DNA from: Cyanoderma ruficeps | Lineage: Eukaryota > Chordata > Aves > Passeriformes > Timaliidae | Reading direction: 5' to 3' | Length of the DNA stretch: 64,000 bases | Assembly: GCA_008694505.1 (NCBI GenBank) | Contig: VZDJ01000063.1 | Coordinates: forward strand, 1-64,000 | In this document: piece by piece, positions 48,801-61,480 of the stretch | Layout: each line of letters begins with the position of its first letter | How positions within the stretch are numbered: the stretch's first letter is position 1 | Position numbers and translations under genes: made by a program | Notes under the pieces: model-generated | Told to the model about the DNA's origin: nothing | What the model saw: only the letters and a program-made list of their open reading frames with translations | The model's database searches: none

Positions 48801-51800
48801 CTCTTTATTTATATTTATCCTCCCACGTGAGCTGTCACCTGGAGGAGACAGCGGCGCTCCAGGGTGAGGGGAGAGTGATTCATTCCTGCCTCAGAGAAAG
48901 GCTTTGCCTTTCCCTCCCTTCCCTTCCAGCTGGGCAAGGCCTAAAATCCATGGAGAATGATGTTGGAACCTCCCACTTCTGCAAATCTCTGGCTGGTGGG
49001 GAAAAGGAGACAATTCCTGGCGGCTGCCTGCCTGTCACTGCCCCCTCCTTGGTCCTCTTTAGCTGGAGGGCTGAAATTCCTTTTTCCTCTTCTTTCTCCT
49101 GCTCTTTTTTTGGCATCTGACACTCTTTCAGTCTCCATTTGACAAAAATACTGGGGCCTTGTCTTGTAATTTTGCCATTCCCTGAACGATCCCAGGACTC
49201 CTTTCCCTGCACAGGTTCCATGCATCCTTCTCAAGGTGATCTGTCCCTTTGTATTGTCACACCTCCTGCCTCCTGAGTGGAGCTGTCCCACTCTTTTCCC
49301 TGGCTGCTTCCAGGCTTATTGTCCTGGCATATGTCTGGGGGCTCACCAACTCTCCCATAATAAAAATGTTCACCAAACTCTTCTCCTTTCCATCAGATTT
49401 TGTGGAATTTTGTCTGAGCGACCTTGAATGTTCATTTATTTTCATCCCCGTGTCTCCCAGCCCTTCCTGGGGGTGTGAATGTTGTTCAAAAGTTTAAAAG
49501 GGCTTGGAAAACTGGGATTGAGTGTAGGGAAATTCAGACTAGATATGGTTTTATGCATTTTCCAGCTGATTTACTCCAGTTGTATCCCCAAGCTTCTGAC
49601 GGGAGCTCGCAGCAAGCATTCCAGTGGAGGAATTAATAATTAGATGGAGTAGTGATGGGTGCTGTGGAAAAGAAAACGACCCAGATGGACACGGAGATAG
49701 ATCAGTCTGCCTGAGAGAAGCGAATTTTGAGCAATGTTTTAGCACATTTATGGAAATCCAGCGTGATATTCACCCAGGAAACTCATTGCAGGGGTTGAGT
49801 TCAGGTGCTCAGGAGGCAGCCAGAGCCGTGTGAGCAGCATAACCAACAGCAGCTCTCATTTCCCTGCTGGAAGTTCCCCAGCTAATTCCTGATGCAAAGC
49901 AAAGCGAATTCTGAACTTCCCACTCGGAGCAGGGCTTCGCACCCGGGGTCCCTCTGCCATTTTTATGAGTTATCTCACCTAATGAACAGATTCTGGGAGA
50001 GACAGAGCTCCCAGACAGGCAGGGAAGCCAAATTTGGAGGATTATTGATGAATTATTCAGCCCTCTCTGCCCGGAACACTGACATGTGAGCAGGAGCTTA
50101 ATGCCCTGAGGCACCATTTCATTGTGGGAGGACAGATCCAGGTTCATAATCAATATTTTGCATAAAAGCCCCTTATTTACATGTGCAAAGCAATTTCTCC
50201 TGGATCTCAGGCCTTAATCTCGAGTGTCTCCTGTTTGGGAACAAAAAATTAACTTCTGGGTGAGGTTCATTTTCTGTGGACCACGTTAAAAGCTCTCATG
50301 GAGTGAGGGAGGCAGGAAAACTGCTTGGTTCATCACTTATTTATTTCTAATGAATGGGAGAGGAGAAATGCAGCAAGACAATCCAGGTGAAGTCTAAGGG
50401 AGAGGTTTTTAATGAGAGGAGTGAGGAACAAGTTCTCCAGGAGAGTCACTGAATCCCCTCCCTCAGAGGCTTGCAGGAGGTGTTGGATTTCTGCTCTTGT
50501 GCTCCAGTAAAAGGCAGAGGGATGCAACTGCACAGGCCTAAGACAGAGAGGAAGAAAATTTAATTACAGGTCAGCTGAGACAGTTGTGATGAAGACATTT
50601 CAGAAGCGTCACCGAGCGTGGGAGCCTTGGCAATGTGCAGATTCCCCAGGACGGATAAAACCTGATTTAATTCCAGCCACAGGCACCTTGTCCTGCCCCA
50701 GCCATCAGGGCTGAAGGTGACTTTTCTGTTGAAAAGCAGCAGGGAGAGAAGAGGAGGGAGTTCAGCAGATCTTGGGAGGCTTTCCCCTCTCTGCTGTCCT
50801 TGGAGTTCAAGCTGCAGGTCCAGCGATTGCTTTAGGGGCTGCTTCTCCCCTCAGCCCAATTAAAACTGCCCCAAGCCTTCTCCAAAGCCTCCAGGAATTA
50901 CAACAGCAAGGCCTTAAAAACAAAAAANAAAACCAAACCTAAAAAAACCAAGCTAAAGCACTGAATTTGTGTCACTTTTAGAGCTGCAAGTGAGGATTTT
51001 AAAGCTGTTTGAAGTGCCCTGTTCCAGCTCAGAAGGAAGGGAGTCAACGTTCCCCTCTGCTTTGCCCTCCCAGGTCCTGGACAAAGCTTCCCACATGGCA
51101 CTAATCCAGCTCACATTGCCCGGGGGACTTTTCCTGGCTCTGGAGGGACCCGGGGGCTGTGTTTTGATGCAGCTCTCAAAGTGCCCGGCAACACTTGAAC
51201 TGCAAAGCTCTGTATAAAACCTTAAGCGCTGTCGTTAATCGCTCTGCTGTGCTGCTGCTGACTTTTATGTGGCAGGAACTGCAGCCTGGAACAAGCTGCT
51301 GCCTCTGGAAAAAAACCAAAAAAACAAAAATACAAACATCCCTGTACAGGGAAAATATCCCTGAGCTGGAAGGCAGAGCAGGAGGAAAATCAGGATCTGC
51401 AGCTGAGAGGGATGAAGGGGGGATGTTTGGCAGAGGTGAGGGGAGAGTCAAGGCTGGAGGAACCCTTGGGATGCAGCAGGCAGTGCTGCCAGAGCTGGAT
51501 TTGCTGCAATAACTCCATCCCTGAGTGCAAACACGGGAGGGTTGGGCTCTGAATACCAATGGCTGTGTGGGCAAGCTGAGAAAAACCAGCCCCATTTCAC
51601 CTGCAAAAGTCACCTCAGGCCCCAGCAGGCACCACGGGCACTTGTGGTGACATCCAGCTAAATTCTGGGCAAGAGGGTAAAAGCAGATGTGGGATATTTG
51701 GGTTTGAGGGCTGGAGAAATGGTGCCACAGGGCAGGAGAGGGGAGATATGGGACAGGAGCAGGGCAGTGGGGCTGGGGTGAAGAAATGAGGTGCAGGGGT

Positions 51801-52068
51801 CCTTTGGGGTGCAGAAGGCAGAGGGTCCCTGCCAGGCAGGCTCAAACAGCTTCAGGGAATCCCTACATGCTACCAAAGAGCTCTTCAGGATGCAGGTGAG
51901 CTGAACCAATGGAAATTGAGTGTGTCCAAGGCTGAGGAGAGGGTGACAGCTACAGCTGCTTTTGGGGACAGCCCTGGCTGGCAGGCAGCTCCTCTGAGCT
52001 GCACAGCACGGGACACTGCCTTGGCTGCATCCCTGTGCTCCCACCTCCTGATGAAAAGGGAGCATGAT
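48801..52068. other. Unique sequence, no gene seen
   Basis: Single-copy DNA with one unknown base at 50928 within an A-rich run. The part 49490-49790 is low in repeats and AT-moderate. Frames up to 146 codons lack domains. No transposon is recognised. Confidence 0.5.
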
Positions 52069-52087
52069 CCCCCCCCCCAAAAAAAAA
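52069..52087. repeat. C10/A9 homopolymer junction
   Basis: Ten C bases (52069-52078) pass directly into nine A bases (52079-52087). The lengths may be affected by sequencing error. Confidence 0.85.
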
Positions 52088-52109
52088 GCCACAGCCACTC
52101 ATGTTTGTC

Positions 52110-52610
52110 TTGCCTATAGAGACTGTAACAGATTAAAGGATTTGTTCGAGGAGAAACCCTCTCACCCCTGGCAGTTTTAATAAACCAATAATCAAATAAA
52201 GAAGCGACTACAATAAATTAACATCCTTTACCAGAAGCCAGGCAAGACTATCCTTTTAAAGCCATTGTCAAAGTTGTAACCGGTGAGACGAGGGAGGGAG
52301 GCGAGAAGAAGGAGCAGCAGAGGGGAAAAGCAGGGAAAAAAAAGGGGAAAAAAAAGCGTTTAACCCCGGTTGTTAGACATGCGAATCCCACGTCTAATTT
52401 CCAGCGGCCTTACAGCGTGTGTGAGTGCTGATAAGGCCCTGTGTGAAATTGCCAGCTCGGGCCGAGGCGTGGATGTGCCATAAACCATTTCTTTATTGAG
52501 CAGATAAAGGAGCGAGGCCGGCTGAGCATGACTGAGCCATTAAACTCTCCAGCCGAGCGGGAGGGGTGAGGAAAGACACCCGTTCCTATTAGGAACACCA
52601 TTAGTTAATG
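52110..52610. other. Candidate conserved non-coding block
   Basis: About 500 bp without repeats. The left part is AT-rich (TTAATAAACCAATAATC, CAATAAATTAACATCC). The right part combines CpGs with GCTGATAAGG, GCCATAAACC, TTTATTGAGCAG and GAGCCATTAAACTC. The mix of CpG retention and homeodomain-, GATA- and CDX/HOX-like words is unlike the surrounding DNA. No open frame of note is present. It is my strongest texture-based enhancer candidate, unproven. Confidence 0.35.
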
Positions 52611-52616
52611 AGAATT

Positions 52617-52660
52617 TGTGTGTGTGTGAGATCAGAGAGGGTTTTCACACACACACACAC
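52617..52660. repeat. Inverted GT/CA microsatellite pair (perfect 13-bp hairpin)
   Basis: TGTGTGTGTGTGA (52617-52629) and TCACACACACACA (52645-52657) are exact reverse complements separated by 15 bases, and the CA run continues to 52660. Both DNA strands and any RNA could form a 13-bp stem. Microsatellites facing each other this way are uncommon. Confidence 0.9.
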
Positions 52661-52950
52661 CCGGCCCCAGGTTCCGTGTGGGTGGAGCAGGAGGGGTTGG
52701 GGGGACACCTGGGAGAGGTGTGCAAGGAACTGAGGGTGAGGAGCAGGTAAATGGGGAGAAATCCAGGTGGAAAGCACGTTCCAGGGGAGTCTGTGAGGAG
52801 CTGGGGGTCTGGGCCATGCAGTGCTGCTGCCCAGTGGAGTGTCCAGCTGAGTTGGGCTGTTCCTTGGGTACTAAAATTTATTTCAGCTTTGCTGGGTGTT
52901 TTTCCAATGCCTGCTGCGCTTCCTCCGTGTGTTATCCCGGCAGTTTTGAT
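52661..52950. other. Unique spacer, no gene seen
   Basis: Short purine-rich single-copy stretch between the inverted microsatellite and a CR1 copy. Nothing recognised. Confidence 0.45.
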
Positions 52951-53178
52951 CACAGAGTTGTAGAATTGTGGCAGAGATTGGGGTTGGATTGGAAGGGACC
53001 TTAAAGCCCATCTCCTCCCACCCCCTGGGACAGCTTCCACTAGACCAGGTTCCTCCAAGCCCCATCCAACCTGGCCTTGGACACTTCCAGGGATGGGCTG
53101 ATGCCTGACCACCCTCACAATAAAGAATTTCCCCCTAAATCTCATCTAACCCTGCTCTGTCTCAGTTTGATGCTGCTT
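52951..53178 (-). mobile_element. CR1 LINE 3' end, antisense
   Basis: The plus strand runs CACAGAGTTGTAGAATTGTG, GGTTGGATTGGAAGGGACCT, TAAAGCCCATCTCCTCCCAC, CTTCCACTAGACCAGGTTCC, CCAAGCCCCATCCAACCTGG, CCTTGGACACTTCCAGGGAT, CCACCCTCACAATAAAGAAT and ATCTCATCTAACCCTGCTCT, then CTCAGTTTGATGC. This is the consensus antisense CR1 tail. The AGCTTCTCTGGGCAACCTG portion is missing after GGGATGGGCTGATG, a small internal deletion. It is the best-preserved CR1 terminus in the window. Confidence 0.95.
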
Positions 53179-56100
53179 TACATGCAGCTCCACCCCTGGT
53201 GCGCTCACTGGCGATCAGCAGGGCGAGGAGAGGAGGGAGATGTGCAGCAGGCCTCGGGCTCTTCCAGCTATGGATTCCTGTCCCTTCCCCAGCCAGGGAA
53301 GGTCCCATCCCAGCTGCTGGCAGTGTCTGAGGTGGTGCAGCGTGGCAGACAAGCTCCTGGCCCTGTCCTCACTGCTAATGGGAACAGCACAATGGGAGAG
53401 GGGAATGAGCGGCCTCAGGGCTCAGGGACACTGGGGCTGGAGCAGAGCGGTGAAATCAGAGCAGATGGCCACATTAGCCCTGCAAAAGAGCCTCCTCTCA
53501 CTCTCTGCGCTCATCACCGGCCCCCCATCCAGCCTCAGCCTTTCCAATTTTCTCGGCGAGCCTTTGACAGCTGCTCCAGGGGAAATTGTGCTGCCGGGGC
53601 GAGAGGAGCGGAGCCCTCACCTCCTTTTCATTACCCACGAGCACCAACTCCCTTTGTCTTCCCAGGCAATTTCATAGCCGGTGCACAAACACGGAGCCAT
53701 CAAAGGAGCCTTTCACTGGGCTGGCACGGGAGACAATGGGAAGCAGATACACCTCCATCAACAAAGGGCTGCATTTCCATTTTGATAACAAACGTGCTGG
53801 CTCCCTGTCGAACACCCACGTCTTGTTTTTCCCTCTGTTTTCCCTCTCCTTCCCGCAGCCAGCCCCAGGATGGGGTGTACAATAGCATTTCCCTTCCCTC
53901 CCCTGGCTGCTGGTGCTGACAGATCTGATAGTCCTGCCTGCCACGCTCTGCCCTTCCTTCCAAAGAGCAGGGACAGAGAGAAGCAGGCCTTGTTTTCCTG
54001 CCTTCCAGTGTTATCTCCCTCTCTCATGCCCTCATCACGATGCCACCGCAGTGGTGGGGCAGCAGAGGTTTAGGAGCTGCCAGAAGGTTGTTTTTCTGGG
54101 GGTGTGTGTCCTCCTGGCTGTGTGCACTGGAGCATTCCCAGGCTTGCACCAGGGCTGAGTTGTTATTTTAGCAGGATGCAAGGAGGGGCGGAAGGAGAGG
54201 GCTGAGCTGACACGGGGCTCCCAACCAGCTGACACCTGCCAGGTGCAGGGATGCTGTTCCCTTAGATCCCTAAAGGTGGCCCTAACAAAGACAATCATAA
54301 TTAGAGCACTGCACCCATTTTTAAATTATTCACCCATTTTACCTCTTCCCTAAACTGATTATCTCAGGCAGATCCCAGCCATGTTGAGAGGATGAGCAAT
54401 GCTGGTTCCTCTTGCTTTGTGCAAGGCTGAGAGAACCAGGCACTGAGCTTCCACCCCACCTTGCCTTGTTGCTGCCCTGTGGTGGAGGAGTTTCAGACCA
54501 GGGCCTTGTGCCTGCCTGCAGGTGTTGGATGTTGTGTTAGAGGGGCGTGAGCAGGGACAGCCCCCCTGGGTCACTGCTGGCTCCCAGGTCCTGCAATATC
54601 CATGTCTCCACGGCCAGGGGAAATGTGAGCACCTTCCCCTGGGAGCAGCTCCCAGCTGGGCTCTCCTGGCAGAGGAATCCATCAGAGAAACTCAAAGCCA
54701 GCAGGGACAGGAGGAGGAGAAGTGGGAGAAATTCTGCTCTGAGCACTCAGGCTCCAAAGCAGCCCTGCCCTGATGTGGAACAGCCCCGTGGATCCTGAGA
54801 AAGGCAGGAGAGGGACAGAGAGCTGCAGCTCCGTGTCCTCAGGGGCCCTCTGTGACAAAGCACTGGGCTGAGCGCGGCTGGGAGAGGATCCTGCAGAGAT
54901 GTGACACAGGTTCCTCCCTTTGCTGCTATCCTGTGGCAATCCAGGGAAGGGCTGCAGCGCCGGGAGCTGTCCAGGACTCAGGGACTCTCCTTTGTCTCCG
55001 TCTCCTGTAACAAATCCAAGCAGTAACAACTCCCTCTTGTGCTGGTGAGCACCACAGGCACTCGCTGCTGGTCCTCGGCCCTGGGTGGACTTTGCTCCCC
55101 AGAGGTTTTTAGGGTCATTATTTCATCCACCACCGACTGATAAAATTTTCAGCCTCAGCAGAGGAGCAGTTTCCTTCTCAGGCTGATCCTGGGAGGATGA
55201 AGAGATGCCGGGACTGCAGGACCTGCTGGTGCCAGGGCACGGAGAAGGGGCTGGGAGAAGAGCAGGGGTGAGAGCTGAGGCTGATCTGGAACAAAAGAAA
55301 AAGAGAGAAAGGGTGAAAGACAAGCCAAGGAATCACAGAGTGGGATGTGAAGAGGGCGAGGAAACACACAGGAGACCTTTTTAAAGGAATGGGAAGCAGA
55401 AAAGGAAAGAAGCCTTGCACACAGCGGATTGTTCACCCAGACCAAAATGCCAACTAAATTAGGATATTATAGGTCACTGAGCAGGGATTGCACAATGGCC
55501 GAGTCTCTAACAAAGGTTAAAACACGGAACAAAGACAAATAATGACAGAACCCAGAGCCAGTGACCAGAAACTCCAAACAAAAAGGAGGGCGGCGTGCAC
55601 AGGATGAGAGAGCAGAAGAAATTGTTGTTTGCAATCAGTGCTCAGTGGGTCAGGCTGAAAATAAAAATGGCTTTGCAGAGCCAGAATCCTAGATGAATCC
55701 TAGATGGGGACACAGAGGCAGTTTTGACAAGGTCTTTCAATAAAATTAATACACTTCAAACGCTTGGTAGGAATGAGAAGCTGACATCAGCTCGCAGACA
55801 GACAGGAACATGTTTAAAATGTGTAATATTTGAATGTCAGAATGAAGGAAAGAAGCCCTGGTTTCTCTGAGCCGTTCTGTACAGCTGTCTGGGGATTTTT
55901 CTGTGAAATCTTTGGTTGGAAAATCACTATTTAGCTAAATTGTAGCTATTTGCATTGAAAAGGGCAGTTTTTGCTAAACTTCTGGGTTTGAAAACATTCA
56001 CAGAAAAGCACTGAAATGGTTGGAGTGTGCCAGTTCTTGCCTGATTCTTCTAAAGGAAATGGAGGTATTAGAACACACCACATATGGCATCAATGAGAAG

Positions 56101-59100
56101 AGGCTTTTCTGTCCCCTCCTACAACTCCTGTACCCTCTGAGAGGTTTTATTCAACTGTGACAAAGGGACAGGGGCTCTCAGTGTCATCAAATTCTACACA
56201 AGAGAAAGATGAAAAGATCTCATGAAAGAAAGATGTTGGGGAAGCTGCTGGGTTGTGACAGGAAGCACCAGCACCCATTTTCAGAGCTGCTTCCTCTCTC
56301 CTGTCCTCCACTTTGTCCAGCTTTGGTCCCTGGGCTCTCACACCCTCCAGCTGGGCCCAGAATCCCAGAAATCCCAGGAATCCTGACTTCTCCCTGATCT
56401 CACACAGAGACCAGCCCTGCTCTCCCACACAGGCAGCCCTCTAGGTGACTTTTGGGGTTGCTATGGCAGCAAAATTGATAACTCCCATCTCCAAAGGCAA
56501 TTCAGTGTTGCAGAGGATGATCAGCAGCATCCATCACGCCCATAGCCCGTAGCTGCTGGGGTAAATGACCACCACAGCTGCTCAGATGTGGTTTTTCACC
56601 AGTCCTCATGGCTCTGTGCTGCCACTTGGGCCATCCCAGCCCGTGGGGAGTGAGTGAAAGCCACAACATTCCTGCTCTGCCACAGATGTTTTACATCCCC
56701 TCAGATAACTCTTGGGAAAGAGTGGCTGCTGCACTTTGGGGGGTGTTTTGGGTGCTGTGTGCTCTGATAGAAGCTCCCTCAGCTCCATATCTTGTTCTGC
56801 TGTGAGGCTGAGATAGCAAAGTCTTCGCCAGATTTCTTTAGGATCCTCTTTTTAATGCCTCAGATCTGCCTGGCAGCCCGGGGAGGTTGTACAAACGGGA
56901 TGTGGGGATGCAGAGATGGAAAACGGAGGGCTCGTGGTCTGTGACATCAAACCAGTCTGTTATCTCTGTCTCCAGACTGGGGGCAGAGCTGGGAGTAATC
57001 CATCCATCCTGCCACTGTCTCCAGCAGCTGGCTCCAGATCTGAACCTGACAGCTCTCCCTGCTCCTGCAGGGACACACAATTTGTCCCCTCAGGCTGTTC
57101 CTTTGCCCTGGCCCTTCCCACAGTCCTGGAGCTGGGAGGCAAAGGTATGAGAACATAAAGCTGGGAGCACAGCCTGGCTGTGAAACCTCCTGGCTCCGAG
57201 GAATTCAGGTGACAACAGCACGGGCAAGGACCCTGTTACTCCTCCAGACATCTCCAGGGTCACCACATCCCACCTTTCTTTTTGACACAGTCATGTCCCT
57301 GTGAAATAATGTTCAAATGTTCATTTTTGACAATAATGTTCAAAGCAAATGCTGCTCCTTTCCCCTCCGAAATCCCAGGCAAAAGGACGATGCTGAGATC
57401 CAGCTGCTTGCACTGCAGTGCTTAATAAATGCTGCCATTTTTACAGGGAGCACCAAGGATTTTGTTGGTGTTAATATGATCTGCACAGGCTTTAGCAGGA
57501 CCCCCAAAATCACTCCCTCACCATGCAAATAAAGGCAGATTTGCTCCTGCTTTTTATTTTATTATCGATTGTGCCTCTCTTTTCCTTTAACCCTGTGATG
57601 TTGCAGCAGAGAAGGCAGCCCTCTGCAGCCCCCAGACCCGGGGAGCTCCTGTCCCCCTCCCTGGCATCAAGGCAATCACATCAGCCACTGCTGCTCTCCC
57701 TCCATTTCCCTTTTGACCTGCTTTTTTTCTTTTTTTTTTCTCCTTTTTTAGGCTGCTTCTCAGAGCTCTCTGAGCCTCACATTTCCTTGGCTTTGATTGT
57801 AGTGGCTGAGGTAGCAATAGCAAGTGCAATTTTCGAGCTGTGTTTCATGGATGGTTTAGGATAAAACCCTGCATTAGCCTGAGCAGGCTCCAGAATTCTC
57901 TCAAAGCCACAGCTTGTCACACACACTGTGCCCTTCCTTCTGTCCCCTGCTTACAGGGGTGACACCATCAGCACACTGGCCCAGAGCTGCTGGTTCCCAC
58001 CCCCATCATCTTCCTCAGTGAGAAAACAATCAATTTGTGGCTCCAGTGGTGGAGAAGAAGGCTCCTGCTCTCTGGAGCTCCATCCCACGTGGGTGTCACA
58101 CCCCCAGCTCCCTTGTGCCAGGTGCTCCAGAGCCCCTCCAGCGAGGCCATGAGCTCTAAACCATCATTTACCCTCCGAGGATTTTCCAGGCTGCACCTCA
58201 GCCCTGCTTTCTGATGGATAAATAACCAGGACAAGCCCCAGGGTGTTAAAGGCAGACTCTCCTTCCCTCCCAGCACTCATCCATGCAGCTGCTGTCACCA
58301 TTAATCCCATGGCAGCCCAGCACTGGGAAAGCTCTCCCTGGCTCCCAGCTGTTCCATTCCTGCTTGGAGCAGCTGGGATTTGCAGCTCCATGAAGGTCTC
58401 TGGGCACCCCCGGGGCCCTGAGAACCTTCAGGAATAACAGCACTGGGTATGGAAATGCTGTGGGCAGGGCAGCAGGCACAGCCCTGGGCTGCCACTGGTG
58501 TCACCTGGCTGCTGAGGCCACCTCATCCCTCGGCTATCCCTGTCACCCTCACCAGGGATCCCGATGGGAAGGCTTCAGGCAGCCCACAGGGATGAAGGGC
58601 AGCTCTGTGAGGAGTGTCCAGGCACAGACAGGGTGCAGAGGGAGGGGACACACAGCCCCCAGGGTAACTCCCTCCCTTCGCTGCCTGCCCACAGCCGGGC
58701 ACAGCCCTGTGGTTTGTCTCTGCTCTCCCGCTGTTCCCAGTGACTCACTACCAAGATATCTGGTAAACACACAAAAAAAATTTCCCCTTTCGTGTTACCC
58801 TAAGCCATGGGGAAAGCTCTGGGACACAGCAGGTTCCATCCATTCTTTCCAACGTGTCCTTGCTCCAGCAATTCAGATTTCCTCAGGGTGAGCAGGGAAG
58901 GGTTTAGCCTGGACTTTATTGAAGCTGGAGGCAGGGAAGCAGTGAGGTCTGGCCCTCACTAAATGGAGTTGGGAGGTGTGATGGTGCTGCTGGTGGTGGT
59001 CTGCAGAAGGAAAATCTTGGGAGCAGAGGGAGAAAGGCTTTGTGTTGAGGAGTAGCAACAAAACCAACAAAACACAGATAAAGAGCGAGGCTGGCTTCCT

Positions 59101-61434
59101 CCGTGGCCTCTAAAGCTCTCTGTGAAATTGAGACAGCTGGGAGACCTTGGTCACAAAGCCGTGGAGGGCTGGGCCCAGCATCAGGATGGTTTATCCAGGA
59201 ACTCTGCCCATCTCGGGATCAGCCTGAGATTAACTGGCCCCAGGGCTCCCCGTGCCCAGTGCAGCACCCCTGGCACCACACCTGCCTGCCTTGGCACCTG
59301 GGACAGCGGCACAGGCTCTGTTGGGGCCACCAGGTCACACGTTTTGGCACCCAGATCGATGGGTGTGCCAAAGGGGAGCAGCTGGCGAGGGGCTTGGGGC
59401 CAGATGGTGGCCAGGATTAGGGGTTTGATCAGAAACCTCGATGATCTAATATTGCTCCAGATGTGAAATGCCTTAATCCACAGGGAGGAGGTATTGTTAT
59501 TTCTTTTGGAGGGGGGGGAAAGGACAGCCCCTGCCAAATCCCTTCCTGGAAAGGAATTCTCTTGCCTGGCAGGAGGTGGTGGTCTGGGAGTGTATTAAAA
59601 TGACAGAACATAGCTGGCTCACCACTCTTCCCTGGCAAGCCACACACAGAACCTCCCTGCACAGCAGCTCCCATACCCCTGCACGCAGTCGTTCAGGCTG
59701 AGGGACTTCTGAAAAAATGCCTTTATTACAGGGATTATTATCGTAAGTAGGTTAAACCATCATTGACAATGCCAGCTACCCTGAGGAGAAATTAAAAAAA
59801 AAAAAAAGTGATTTGGAGGCTGGTGATTTCAAGCAGCTGCCCACCTCCCCTCCCAACCCCACTCTGACTAATTCAGACCTCAGGCAGATGCCTTTTGGCT
59901 ATGATCTCCATCGCACAAAAAAAGCCTTATAAATAACCACCATTGTCCCGAGATTGCCATCTCTGCCTCTCCTTTGTCGCCCTCTCCCCGGGGCAGGCTC
60001 AGAGGCTCCCATTTGTGCCGAGGAGGAGCAGGGCAGGGCTGCTCTGAGCTCTCCTCTCTGCTCTCAGCTCTTCTCCCTGGGCACGGGGGGGTTTTTCTGC
60101 AGCACAGGCACGAAGCTGTGCCCACCTCCTGGCCCCCACAAGTGAAAGGAGGGGAGCTCAGATTTGGGTATTTTCACCTCCCTGCTGCGTGAATTGCCCC
60201 CTTTAATTTTTCCACGGTGATTTCACACCTGGGCTGGGCTCATCTTCCTGCGCACTCCCGAGTGAAGGAGGATTTTACCAATCAGGAAAACACCACGTGC
60301 CTGAGCAGGGTTTGTAAATAAGGACCGAGAGCCTCAGCTCCGCTTTGGGGTCCCAGCTGGACTCCCAGAGGTTTTCCATGTGCCCCCCTGTGCCTGATGT
60401 GTCCCTGCAGACCTTCGTGTCCCCTTTTAGGACAAAGTGTAGCGAAACACCAACCCCAAACGATGGATGCTGAGGAAAACTAAATGTAAAATATTGTTTC
60501 TGAGCCAGGTGACAGCCAAACCTCTCCCTCCCAGATTATTTGTGAGACATTAGGTTGGGACAACATCCCTGATAGAGAGATTTTCCTCTCTTAGATAATA
60601 CAACCAAGCGATGAATTATTCCAAATTAACTTCATCCCTTCTGGCCCAAGGGGTTTAACACAGATGGAGCCTCTGATTCCTTGCTCCCCTCTGGGAGGGA
60701 GGAGGACGGAGCTGGATTCTCCCTGAGCTCCTCCCAGCCTGATGGGGAAACACCGATGCCAGGGGGTATTTTCCAAGAGCAGATAAGGGAAGCAGAGCAG
60801 TTTCCCGGAGCTGGTTTATGGTAGTTTTCACACTTACCAGCTGTTTGCACATGAAATTGTTTCACACGATTAGGCAGGTAACAGCACCTCTAAGCCCTGT
60901 GTCAAATATTATTACACAATAAAATAAAAACCCTGAGGGAAATCGTCTTGACACACACCCTGATTTACACCCTGCACCGTGGAGATAATTACATTTCAGC
61001 GTGGTGTATAAAAGGCAGCAGAGGAAGCTGGTGGGGAAGGTGCAGCTCTCTGCAGTACCTGCTCAGTCAGAAGTGTCTTGTTAATCATTGTTTTACAGGA
61101 ATCAAAAAACCCACTGGAACAAAGAGGGACTAACAGGCCTGATCCGCAGGGTGGCTGTGAGGAGGGCTGGAATTAGGGCTGGCTGGGGGAGACAGCTCTG
61201 GCTGAACAGGTAACAGGGAGGGGGAGCAGCGTGACCTTTTCCTGCCTCTTCATTTCCTAAACAAGTGTAGAACTCCTATTATTGCAATCTTCTCATCCTT
61301 GTTCCCAACAAGAACAAAAACGTGGCTGAGGGTGGAGCTGTAAATATATTTGGAGATGTATGGAGCTGGTAGAGAGGGGAGCCTGGAAGGATGGATTTGG
61401 GAGGGAGTTCAATATCTACGAAAAGGGAATGTAT
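53179..61434. other. Unique sequence, no gene seen
   Basis: This is 8 kb of single-copy DNA. It contains an 11-bp tandem duplication GAATCCTAGAT at 55684-55705, a 13-bp direct repeat AATAATGTTCAAA at 57305 and 57332, a T run near 57722-57748, an A run at 59794-59807, and AT-rich stretches near 55490-55830 and 60800-61000. The longest frame in the window (280 codons, 53077-53919) starts inside the preceding CR1 copy and shows no domain. No RNA gene or transposon is recognised. Confidence 0.5.
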
Positions 61435-61480
61435 CCCTATTCCTTATTCCCTATTCCTTATTCCCTATTCCCTGTTCCCA
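61435..61480. repeat. Heptamer tandem repeat CCYTATT
   Basis: Six 7-bp units alternate CCCTATT and CCTTATT, the last one CCCTGTT. The alternation suggests an effective 14-bp unit. Confidence 0.95.

Noticed and set aside
49497..49545. GGAAATTCAGACTAGATATG, similar to a CR1 internal block
   Set aside because: The match is too short and the expected AGGAAGAA continuation is absent.
53077..53919. 280-codon plus-strand frame, the longest in the window
   Set aside because: It starts within a CR1 tail and continues in GC-rich DNA with competing frames on both strands; no domain is visible.
56350..56385. AGAATCCCAGAAATCCCAGG, similar to a CR1 start
   Set aside because: It is only a short duplication of AATCCCAG and no further CR1 blocks follow.
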